A DNA stretch of 5,366 bases from Thermoplasmata archaeon (lineage in GTDB: Archaea > Thermoplasmatota > Thermoplasmata > UBA10834). Positions 1 to 5,212 of this stretch are shown here, piece by piece. The first letter of the stretch is position 1; each line of letters begins with the position of its first letter. The notes below the pieces were generated by a model that saw only the letters and a list, made by a program, of their open reading frames with translations, did no database searches and was not told where the DNA came from. Made by a program: the position numbers and the translations under genes. The stretch covers positions 1 to 5,366 of the forward strand of contig JALHSX010000148.1 in the NCBI GenBank assembly GCA_022865445.1, in the 5' to 3' direction.

Positions 1-699
1 AGGAAGCCGTCGAATGACATACTCCAGGATATCGCTTCTGTCCACATCCTGTCACTGCCCAAGGATACGAAGTTCGTGGTGGACCCAGGATCGGACGTCC
101 TATCCGCAAGCTCCATGGGCGCTCTCAGGGAATCGGCAGGTGCTAAATGCATTGTCGTCAGAGGCAAGGCTGAGCACGTCTCCTTCTTCATCGATGAGCC
201 ACCCTATGAGCTGACGATTTTTGATGTCGTACCGCCACTGCCGTCCAAGTTGGTCGGACTTGTTCGTACTGCACTGGAGACCGATCTTCAGGACGTGTAT
301 GTGCGGTTCAAAGTCCTGGAAGTCGATCTGAACTCGCTCTCGAAGAGTTCGGAGACTGCAATCACCATGTTCCCATGCAAGGCGTCGGGACTCGTCTCTG
401 GGAAGAGGGTTCTCTATCTGGATGAGACCCCAGAACTTACCGCGGCAGAGATCGAGGACGTCACTTTGGTGGGATGCAGCTTGTCTGCTAGAATCTTCAA
501 GGCAGTTTATGGGGTTGAGCCTCGGATGATCAACATGTGTCCTCAAGATTTGGCCCAGGAGATGGGCGTGAAGGGCCCTCTTCTGATCAAGTGCTGCAAG
601 ATCAGAGAGGGATTCGAGAAGAAGGGTGATGTGGGGATCGTCCCATGGGGTGCCCGTGCATCCGACGTGACGGCAGCGCTTAGGGCAATCCTGCGCTAG
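1..699 (+). CDS. Conserved protein of unknown function, C-terminal part (5' end outside window)
   Basis: The reading frame is open from base 1 to the TAG at 697-699, giving 232 visible residues. A GTG pair at 76-81 could be read as a start, but the frame stays open and protein-like upstream of it, so the true start probably lies before the window. No catalytic motif is recognised. Visible features are a hydrophobic/proline segment IFDVVPPLPSKL (visible residues 73-84), FPCKASG (124-130), VGCSLSARIFKAVYG (157-171), NMCP (178-181), KCCK (197-200) and a C-terminal VPWGA (214-218). Six cysteines (C50, C126, C159, C180, C198, C199) sit in motif-like surroundings and could bind metal or act in redox; this is inference. 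There is no signal peptide or membrane segment in the visible part. From memory it resembles a conserved archaeal family (possibly the one named DUF7714), which I could not verify. It converges on the PP-loop gene. Confidence 0.75.
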   Translation, partial: RKPSNDILQDIASVHILSLPKDTKFVVDPGSDVLSASSMGALRESAGAKCIVVRGKAEHVSFFIDEPPYELTIFDVVPPLPSKLVGLVRTALETDLQDVYVRFKVLEVDLNSLSKSSETAITMFPCKASGLVSGKRVLYLDETPELTAAEIEDVTLVGCSLSARIFKAVYGVEPRMINMCPQDLAQEMGVKGPLLIKCCKIREGFEKKGDVGIVPWGARASDVTAALRAILR

Positions 700-2609
700 A
701 TGCTCAATTCCTCTTCACGGAACTTCACAGCTGGACAAGGACCTAGGCATTCTCCGCAATGGCTGCATTTCGACTTGTTGATCTTGATTCGTCCATCCAG
801 TTCCAGGGCACCATTTCTGCACCTGCCCAGACAGATGCCGCACCCGGCGCAGTCCACTGCTCTGAACACGATTTCCTTCAGCACCGCTGCCTTCTCGCGC
901 AGCTCCTTCTCATCCTTGGCCTTTATCATCACAGGGCCTTCGGCGAAGACAGTGATCGAACGGACCTCAGCGATATTCCCGTCAGGGGATGTCGTGACCT
1001 CTCCAATGATGTTCAGCATGTTCGAAACCATTGCCATCGGGAGGGCTTTGCTGAACACACCCTCCATGCTGAGCCCCTCGACACAGGGGCTGTAGCCGCT
1101 TGTGCTTCTGAACTCAAGATTCTGTGGTCCAGCCTTCTCCGACGTTGGCGCAACCTCATCTCTCCATACAGAACCGAGTTCTTCCAGCACGGACTTCGGC
1201 ACGTGCTTCCAGCGCCACAAATCGTATTTGAGCCATGCATCCGTTTTGCCGGTCTTCGCGGCGTGCTCTTCTAGGAATCTCTGGTATCGATCGTACTCTG
1301 AACTGATTTCCCTAACCTTCCTGAGCTCTGCCAAGTCCGTCGCGGGGCACATGAAGCATCCAATCCTCTCTAGCCCTTGTCTGTAGAGAGGGTTGACATT
1401 GGCTCCCTTTGAGAACAGGTATATCCAGACATGCAGCGCAGACCACTTCTGTATGGGCGAGGCCGCCAACTGGTTTGGGGTCCACGGATTCCTCCAGACC
1501 TTGCCTTTCTCTGCTCTCTGCTGTGACTCGTAGGCTCGCTGACCTATGAACGATAGTACTCCTTCCGGGAAGTTCTTCTGGATCAGCTGAGTCGCCGGAC
1601 CGAGCTTGCATGTCTTGCAGCACCATCTGAAATCCTTTGCCGGAGGGCCAAAGTAGGCCAGATTCTTCCAGAACGCCTCTCCAGCACTTTCGACGATGAG
1701 GTCAAGCGAGAACTCCTTAGCAACCTGTGTAACGTTGCTTTTTGTCTCTTCGAACTCGAGGCCCGTGTCGATGAACATGAGCTTAGGTTTGACTCCCGCA
1801 TCGAGAACCAGCAAGAGTGTGGCGAGACTGTCCTTCCCGCCGCTGTACGAGACAACGACCGGCAGCGAATTCTCTGCCACCATCTTGTTGATGAATTGCT
1901 TCGCCTCCGCAGCTCTTCGCGACATCACCTCTCGATTCGCGGCGACGACATCATCCCAGGAGGCCGGCTTGGCACTCGATTGGTTCCGACCCTCATCCAC
2001 GATCCAACGTGTCTTCACAGCGGTTCCGCGCTTGTGTTCCATCATCTCGGCCGAGGTCATCTTTGAGACTCCGACGGAAACCGGCTTGCCATCGTTCTCA
2101 ACGACAAGCACTTCCGTGCCCGGCTTGATGTCGGGATCACAATCCAGGATGCCCACCGCGAGCGTGCTCGCACTCTTGTTCCTCACGGCTTGTGCGGCGA
2201 CTGGGTCTATCTTAACCCAGCCTCTCACGACATGCTTGGCCAACACCCTTGCGCTCGGTGGTCTAAGAAGGAATTTGTCCCCGCCTATGAGGCTGAATCT
2301 GACTGCGCCGACGACCTCGCCGTCCAAGATCACTTCGTCCATCCGGTCGATGTCGGGAGCCTTGTTAAGAAGGACTATCCGCCCCTCGGGGATGACGAGG
2401 CTGCCGGCTCCGCCTCCGAACTGTGAGTCGATCAGGGATCGGATTCTCTCTATGTCCGAATCGAAAGCAGGCCTTGCGTCACCTGGAGGGGTTATTTTGA
2501 CCTCTCTCGTCCTCCCAGCGCAGATTCCGCATACATTCTGCTCGAGCACAGGCAAGTTGCACTTGTCGCACCAGCGCAGGTGGATCTTGCCAAGTATGAT
2601 AGCGCCCAC
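696..2609 (-). CDS. Zn-ribbon / PUA / PAPS reductase-like PP-loop / diferredoxin fusion protein
   Basis: This 637-residue cytoplasmic protein is a chain of recognisable modules. An N-terminal zinc ribbon has CDKC (14-17) and CGIC (27-30). A PUA-type RNA-binding domain covers about 118-204. A PAPS-reductase/PP-loop domain follows at about 235-430, with the ATP-binding loop SGGKDS at 256-261 and the family signature NPLYRQGLERIGC (406-418). The cysteine pattern C330-C331 ... C418-x2-C421 matches the CC-x(about 80)-CxxC that holds a [4Fe-4S] cluster in APS reductases. After an unassigned stretch (about 490-580) come two ferredoxin motifs, at C587/590/593/597 and C615/618/621/625. The C-terminal ECG(I/L)H catalytic motif of true PAPS/APS reductases is absent. 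With the PUA domain, this makes sulfur transfer to RNA, with electrons supplied through the ferredoxin part, more plausible than sulfate assimilation; that is inference. The GTG start at 2607-2609 lies 26 nt from the centre of a TATA-like box. It is downstream of ribH on the same strand, and its stop overlaps the convergent gene. Confidence 0.88.
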   Translation of the reverse strand: MGAIILGKIHLRWCDKCNLPVLEQNVCGICAGRTREVKITPPGDARPAFDSDIERIRSLIDSQFGGGAGSLVIPEGRIVLLNKAPDIDRMDEVILDGEVVGAVRFSLIGGDKFLLRPPSARVLAKHVVRGWVKIDPVAAQAVRNKSASTLAVGILDCDPDIKPGTEVLVVENDGKPVSVGVSKMTSAEMMEHKRGTAVKTRWIVDEGRNQSSAKPASWDDVVAANREVMSRRAAEAKQFINKMVAENSLPVVVSYSGGKDSLATLLLVLDAGVKPKLMFIDTGLEFEETKSNVTQVAKEFSLDLIVESAGEAFWKNLAYFGPPAKDFRWCCKTCKLGPATQLIQKNFPEGVLSFIGQRAYESQQRAEKGKVWRNPWTPNQLAASPIQKWSALHVWIYLFSKGANVNPLYRQGLERIGCFMCPATDLAELRKVREISSEYDRYQRFLEEHAAKTGKTDAWLKYDLWRWKHVPKSVLEELGSVWRDEVAPTSEKAGPQNLEFRSTSGYSPCVEGLSMEGVFSKALPMAMVSNMLNIIGEVTTSPDGNIAEVRSITVFAEGPVMIKAKDEKELREKAAVLKEIVFRAVDCAGCGICLGRCRNGALELDGRIKINKSKCSHCGECLGPCPAVKFREEELSI

Positions 2610-2631
2610 GGGACTCCGGAGAGAACGACTG

Positions 2632-2638
2632 TATTATA
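2632..2638 (-). promoter_or_regulatory. TATA box of the PUA-PP-loop gene, leaderless geometry
   Basis: Minus-strand TATAATA, inside the 47-nt gap after ribH, is centred 26 nt from the first base of the GTG start at 2609. This is the spacing expected when an archaeal transcript begins at the start codon. A weak GGAG also lies a few nt before the GTG, so translation from an operon read-through transcript is possible too. Confidence 0.5.
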
Positions 2639-2656
2639 GACTATCCGCCAGACGGC

Positions 2657-3070
2657 CTACTTCAGTCTCTTCCACTGCTTCACGACGGATTCGACGGCGT
2701 CTTTGGCCCTCTCGATCCTGTCCTCTGCCTGAAGCCGGCTCATTCCCGGGCCAGATATGCCGAGCCCGATGGGCTTCTCGTACTCGACTGCGAGGTCCGT
2801 GATCTTTCTTGCGGCCTGGCCGATTACGATCTGGTCGTGCTCGGTCTCGCCCTCGATGACTGCGCCGATCGTGACGACGCCATCGATGGTCTTGTCCTTG
2901 ACGAGCGTCTTCACGGCCAATGGTATGTCGTAGACACCAGGCGTCATGATGACCCTGACCACTTCCACGTCCAAGAACTTCGCATGCTCCTTTGCCCTCT
3001 CCAGCATCATCTGCGTGATGTCGAAATTGAACTCACTGCAGACGATTCCTATTCTCATCTTTCCTGCCAT
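2657..3070 (-). CDS. ribH: 6,7-dimethyl-8-ribityllumazine synthase
   Basis: RibH condenses 5-amino-6-ribitylaminouracil with 3,4-dihydroxy-2-butanone 4-phosphate (the RibB product) to form lumazine, the penultimate step to riboflavin. The 137-residue product has the usual length of archaeal RibH and shows the family motifs. SEFN (12-15) carries the aromatic residue that stacks on the pyrimidine. PGVYDIPLA (44-52) and VIEGETEHD (71-79) form the phosphate and active-site region, including the conserved histidine H78. GISGPGMSRLQAEDR (104-118) follows. The frame is open upstream to 3226, but that extension lies over ribC and is not RibH-like. The ATG at 3068-3070 has a perfect GGAGG seven nt upstream, so it is taken as the start. 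It is the last gene of the rib operon, 23 nt after ribC. RibH and RibC are paralogues in archaea and share the PGVxDxPxA motif here. Confidence 0.95.
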   Translation of the reverse strand: MAGKMRIGIVCSEFNFDITQMMLERAKEHAKFLDVEVVRVIMTPGVYDIPLAVKTLVKDKTIDGVVTIGAVIEGETEHDQIVIGQAARKITDLAVEYEKPIGLGISGPGMSRLQAEDRIERAKDAVESVVKQWKRLK

Positions 3071-3077
3071 TTCATTG

Positions 3078-3082
3078 CCTCC
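3078..3082 (-). promoter_or_regulatory. Ribosome binding site of ribH
   Basis: Minus-strand GGAGG (within AAAGGAGG) lies 7 nt before the ATG at 3070. It decides the start over the long upstream in-frame extension, and over an out-of-frame ATG at 3075 that is too close to it. Confidence 0.8.
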
Positions 3083-3093
3083 TTTCTTGATCC

Positions 3094-3558
3094 TCAACTG
3101 ATCGGTCCAACGTCCTCGAACCCTTGCCTCAGCCCTTTGCCAGCGTTCTTCGACAGCCTTTCGGGTCTGAACAGGAGGTCGTATGCGTTGACAGCGTGCT
3201 CCCTCGACCTGCGTTCCGCGAGCCAAGCGAGCTCCTTCGCGTTCTTCGCCTCATCCTCGTGCACGAACACCTCGATGACATGCTTGTTCGCCATGAGTTG
3301 GACATGAATCAGGCCGGTCGATGCCTCGTGTGCGCAGACCTTGTCGATATCGTTCGCGCCCGGCATTCCCAGCGCGATGACGATATCGCACTCTCTCTCG
3401 TCGAACAGTCTCTTGGCCGCCACGGGCAGATCCTTCACTCCTGGGACGGTGTATCTCTCCACTCTGAAACCAGTCCCGGTCTTCTTCAGCTCATCAATCG
3501 CGAAGCCGCCCATGTCGACTCTTGCGAAGGTCGTGTCCGCGACCCCGATCCTCTTCAT
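3094..3558 (-). CDS. ribC: Riboflavin synthase, archaeal (RibC) type
   Basis: Archaeal RibC dismutates two molecules of 6,7-dimethyl-8-ribityllumazine into riboflavin and the pyrimidine precursor. It is evolutionarily related to lumazine synthase rather than to bacterial riboflavin synthase. The 154-residue product has the family's normal length and strong family motifs: DTTFARVDM (8-16), VPGVKDLPVA (38-47), DKVCAHEAS (72-80), EVFVHEDEAK (96-105) and GKGLRQGFED (140-149). These closely resemble the Methanocaldococcus enzyme as I remember it. The ATG at 3556-3558 overlaps the ribL stop codon in a 4-nt ATGA, which implies translational coupling. GGGAGG lies about 10 nt upstream. The frame is open further upstream (to 3846), but that part is ribL read in another frame, with low-complexity composition. 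Identification is firm. Confidence 0.95.
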   Translation of the reverse strand: MKRIGVADTTFARVDMGGFAIDELKKTGTGFRVERYTVPGVKDLPVAAKRLFDERECDIVIALGMPGANDIDKVCAHEASTGLIHVQLMANKHVIEVFVHEDEAKNAKELAWLAERRSREHAVNAYDLLFRPERLSKNAGKGLRQGFEDVGPIS

Positions 3559-4010
3559 CGCCTCTCGACCTCCCTGAGCTTCTGGTTGGCCGTCTGGAAC
3601 TCTATGATCTTGCTGATTATCTTGCGAGTGCCGTCGAGGTCGTGGTCCAGGTGCGGCATCCGCACGACCTTGACCTTCAGTCCCCGCTTCGCCAGTTCCT
3701 TCTCCAGGTTCTTCTGGTCGAAGGGTTGGTCGTAACCCAGGGTGATGATGTCTGGTCTGAGATCCTTGACGATCTCGAAGATGTCTCCTCCCTCCCTGCC
3801 CAGGACCGCCTTGTCCACAGGTTTCAGTGAGGCCACGAGCTCGCATCTCATCTTCTCAGGCGTGATAGGCTCGTGCTTTCTTTTCCTGACCGTAGTATCT
3901 GTTTCGACGACTACGACGAGCTCATCACCGAGCTTCTTCGATTCTTCGAGATAGTGAAGATGGCCCAAATGGAGGATGTCGAAAACCCCTGTGGCCATTA
4001 CGCGAACCAT
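3555..4010 (-). CDS. ribL: FAD synthase, RibL-type nucleotidyltransferase
   Basis: The product is a 151-residue cytidylyltransferase-like nucleotidyltransferase. It has the N-terminal GVFDILHLGH (8-17), containing the HxGH nucleotide-binding motif, and a downstream KPVDKAVLG (63-71) and RPDIITLGYDQ (85-95) typical of the RibL/TagD group. RibL transfers AMP from ATP to FMN to give FAD; the closely related TagD uses CTP and glycerol 3-phosphate. The position inside the riboflavin operon argues strongly for RibL. The C-terminal part carries DGTRKIISKI (126-135) in place of an ISSTxI-type motif. The only cysteine is C56. The Methanocaldococcus RibL is, as I recall, air-sensitive because of C-terminal cysteines, which are absent here. 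The ATG at 4008-4010 follows the ribB stop by 6 nt, and the stop overlaps ribC by 4 nt. Confidence 0.85.
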   Translation of the reverse strand: MVRVMATGVFDILHLGHLHYLEESKKLGDELVVVVETDTTVRKRKHEPITPEKMRCELVASLKPVDKAVLGREGGDIFEIVKDLRPDIITLGYDQPFDQKNLEKELAKRGLKVKVVRMPHLDHDLDGTRKIISKIIEFQTANQKLREVERR

Positions 4011-4016
4011 GAGCGC

Positions 4017-4022
4017 TCACCT
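4017..4022 (-). promoter_or_regulatory. ribL ribosome binding site overlapping the ribB stop codon
   Basis: Minus-strand AGGTGA contains the ribB stop TGA (4017-4019) and sits 6 nt before the ribL ATG at 4010. A ribosome finishing ribB is therefore on the ribL start site, suggesting coupled translation. Confidence 0.55.
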
Positions 4023-4727
4023 GTTCCCGAAAGTCTTCCAGGCCTCTACGACCTCAGCCCCTTCTAGGAATACGTACTGATGTCTCTTCGCGTAGACCTT
4101 CGCCTTCTGCTTGGAAAGCGCCCTGCCGTCGTCGCCCATCATCTCGCAGACAGTGGCGGATGGGACAAGCCGTGCCATGAGCACGAGCGCAGTCGCGAGC
4201 TCAGTGTGTCCGAATCTGGTCTCGAGTATCCTCTCAGACGTGTTGAGCAGATGTATGTGACCTGGCGCACGGAAGCTCCTGCCAAACTCCTTCTTGGCCC
4301 AGCCGTCCTCTGAGGTCAACGCTCTCCTGGATAGTTCGGCGAATTCCTTGACTGTCATCGCTCTGTCGTTGTCCGTGATGCCCGTGAAGGTCTTCCTGTG
4401 GTTTATCGTGATCCCGAAGGCCGATTTCACATCGTATGGGATGTCGTTCGGTATCAGGTTCCTCATGACGGGATAGTGTTCGGCCATTCCGAGGAATAGC
4501 TCGCTGAGAAACGGAAGACCCAACGCTTTTTGAATCTGAGTGTCTGCAGTCGTGCAGATCAATCCTCCCGCATCCTTCCGCAGGGTCCTTATGACCGCGG
4601 GATTCACGTGCTCCGAGGCGACCACCATGTCTGTCTCCTCCTCGCGCCCATCGGCATCATAGACAAGCACGATGCGACCTTGTCGGAGCTCCTGGATTGC
4701 CTCTGGCACGACAGTTGAAGCCATCAT
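4017..4727 (-). CDS. ribB: 3,4-dihydroxy-2-butanone 4-phosphate synthase
   Basis: RibB converts ribulose 5-phosphate to 3,4-dihydroxy-2-butanone 4-phosphate plus formate, supplying the four-carbon unit of riboflavin. From the chosen start the product has 236 residues, close to archaeal RibB, without a GTP cyclohydrolase II fusion. Diagnostic motifs are the acidic metal-binding loop DADGREEETDMV (24-35), RKDAGGLIC (50-58), NDIPYD (94-99), ITINHRKTFTGITDNDRA (106-123), the active-site GHTE (173-176) and CEMMGDDG (194-201). The loop reads REEETD where REGETD is usual, a position that tolerates variation. The start is uncertain: TTG at 4772, ATG at 4736, 4727 and 4724 are all in frame and none has a ribosome binding site. 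Homologue length and a TATA-like box centred 26.5 nt from 4724 favour the 4727/4724 pair. It is the first gene of the rib operon. Confidence 0.94.
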   Translation of the reverse strand: MMASTVVPEAIQELRQGRIVLVYDADGREEETDMVVASEHVNPAVIRTLRKDAGGLICTTADTQIQKALGLPFLSELFLGMAEHYPVMRNLIPNDIPYDVKSAFGITINHRKTFTGITDNDRAMTVKEFAELSRRALTSEDGWAKKEFGRSFRAPGHIHLLNTSERILETRFGHTELATALVLMARLVPSATVCEMMGDDGRALSKQKAKVYAKRHQYVFLEGAEVVEAWKTFGNR

Positions 4728-4747
4728 TTTGCGCATGCTTGCTGGTG

Positions 4748-4753
4748 ATATTA
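4748..4753 (-). promoter_or_regulatory. Candidate TATA box of the rib operon
   Basis: Minus-strand TAATAT is centred about 26.5 nt from the ATG at 4724 and 23.5 nt from the ATG at 4727, consistent with a leaderless ribB transcript. A second TTTAAG-like box further upstream (about 4796-4803) would place a transcript start near the TTG at 4772. It lies inside the permease remnant and is judged less likely. Confidence 0.45.
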
Positions 4754-4766
4754 GCGATGTTGCAGT

Positions 4767-4794
4767 TACCAACCAGAAGGTATCAGTCGACCTT
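4767..4794. repeat. Overlapping short inverted repeats upstream of the rib promoter
   Basis: Two inverted repeats with 8-nt spacers overlap here: TACC-N8-GGTA (4767-4782) and AAGGT-N8-ACCTT (4777-4794). They lie just upstream of the candidate rib TATA box, where an operator could sit. Archaeal rib operons are often controlled by the RbkR regulator, but I cannot match these bases to its known motif. Arms this short can occur by chance. Confidence 0.25.
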
Positions 4795-4926
4795 TCTTAA
4801 AGCCTCAGCCAGGGCCAGTCTTGAGGCTCTTCGGGACGGGGATAGCATCGAGGCCAGGGTGATCACGAACGCGATCCCTGTTAGCACGAGGACCTCGCCC
4901 CATGGAATCACAAAGGGCACGTTAGG
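4783..4926 (-). pseudogene. C-terminal remnant of an FtsX/MacB-type ABC transporter permease
   Basis: In this minus-strand frame about 45 codons end at the TGA at 4783-4785. They read VPFVIPWGEVLVLTG, then a hydrophobic stretch forming one membrane segment, then a short basic tail with SPSRRASRLALAEALRKVD. A final transmembrane helix followed by P(A/S)RRAxR...xxEALR is the hallmark C-terminus of MacB/FtsX-family permeases, normally about 400 residues. The frame is closed by a TGA at 4927-4929, so nothing else of the permease is present. The first preserved permease codon is near 4920-4926, exactly where the ATPase homology stops. Its stop lies 55 nt before the ribB start. The fragment is probably not translated unless ribosomes start at the GTG at 4920. 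Confidence 0.75.
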
Positions 4927-5057
4927 TCAATTCCTCTCAACGCCTCTACCTTGACCTTCCCCGAGTCATAGACCTTCTTCACGCCCTTCGCAACAATGAT
5001 GCCTTCTGACTCGCGTCCCTGCCCTGCTCTGCTGACGCTCTCACCGTTTCTTTCCAT
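4908..5057 (-). pseudogene. N-terminal remnant of a LolD/MacB-type ABC transporter ATPase
   Basis: This 49-codon frame starts at the ATG at 5055-5057, with GGAGG 7 nt upstream, and ends at a TGA at 4908-4910. After a polar leader of about 20 residues it reads IIVAKGVKKVYDSGKVKVEALRGIDL, the typical first strand of LolD/MacB-family ATPases up to the point just before the Walker A strand. Homology then stops; the last residues TCPL are out-of-frame permease sequence. Walker A, the signature motif and Walker B are all missing, so the peptide cannot be an ATPase. A full-length member has about 220-250 residues. The fragment's start signals look intact, so a 49-residue peptide could still be made. 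An in-frame TTG at 5120 would add 21 residues but lacks a ribosome binding site. Confidence 0.75.
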
Positions 5058-5064
5058 GGCGGTC

Positions 5065-5069
5065 CCTCC
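5065..5069 (-). promoter_or_regulatory. Ribosome binding site of the ABC ATPase remnant
   Basis: Minus-strand GGAGG, within GGGGAGGG, lies 7 nt before the ATG at 5057, the same spacing as at ribH. It fixes the original start of the ATPase gene. Confidence 0.65.
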
Positions 5070-5122
5070 CCTCAAGCGGACAACACTCACGAATGCTGAC
5101 GACCACAAAGGATTCGCCAATT

Positions 5123-5129
5123 CTTATTA
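5123..5129 (-). promoter_or_regulatory. Candidate promoter of the ABC remnant
   Basis: Minus-strand TAATAAG is preceded by CGAAAAC, which resembles the archaeal TFB recognition element. It would start a transcript near 5100, giving a leader of roughly 40 nt that includes the ribosome binding site at 5065-5069. Transcripts from here would run through the scar into the rib operon, since no terminator is seen between them. Confidence 0.4.
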
Positions 5130-5157
5130 GAGGTTTTCGCAGGCCATCCGGCAAACG

Positions 5158-5170
5158 CCCCCATAGGGGG
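5158..5170. repeat. GC-rich inverted repeat in the divergent intergenic region
   Basis: CCCCC-ATA-GGGGG is a perfect 5-bp inverted repeat, followed directly by CCC. It lies about 13 nt upstream of the plus-strand TATA box. It could be a protein-binding site or a hairpin; it has no T-run, so it does not look like a terminator. Confidence 0.3.
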
Positions 5171-5182
5171 CCCGAGCACTCA

Positions 5183-5189
5183 TTTATAT
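5183..5189 (+). promoter_or_regulatory. TATA box of the isomerase gene, leaderless geometry
   Basis: TTTATAT is centred at 5186, 27 nt before the ATG at 5213. No ribosome binding site precedes that ATG, so a leaderless transcript is the simplest reading. Confidence 0.65.
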
Positions 5190-5212
5190 CTGCACGCCAA
5201 TACAAGCGCTTG

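Noticed and set aside
100..546. Minus-strand open frame opposite the left-edge gene
   Set aside because: Composition is that of an antisense shadow; the plus-strand frame is continuous through the window edge and has motif-like conserved blocks.
76..699. GTG at 76 as the start of the left-edge gene
   Set aside because: The same frame is open and protein-like back to base 1 with no stop, so the gene more likely begins outside the window.
1696..2802. Long plus-strand open frame (368 codons) opposite the PP-loop gene
   Set aside because: It is serine/proline/arginine-rich shadow sequence with no domain. The opposite strand carries clear domains and catalytic motifs throughout.
3071..3226. Upstream extension of ribH to 3226
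   Set aside because: The extension overlaps ribC in another frame, is not RibH-like, and the ATG at 3070 has an ideal ribosome binding site.
3124..3830. Plus-strand open frames opposite ribC and ribL
   Set aside because: Shadows of firmly identified genes on the other strand; no motifs or start signals.
3559..3846. Upstream extension of ribC to 3846
   Set aside because: It reads as G/R/Q-rich sequence from the ribL gene in another frame; RibC homology begins exactly at the ATG at 3558.
4697..4954. Plus-strand open frame across the permease remnant
   Set aside because: No recognisable domain or ribosome binding site; the minus strand here shows a family-specific permease C-terminus.
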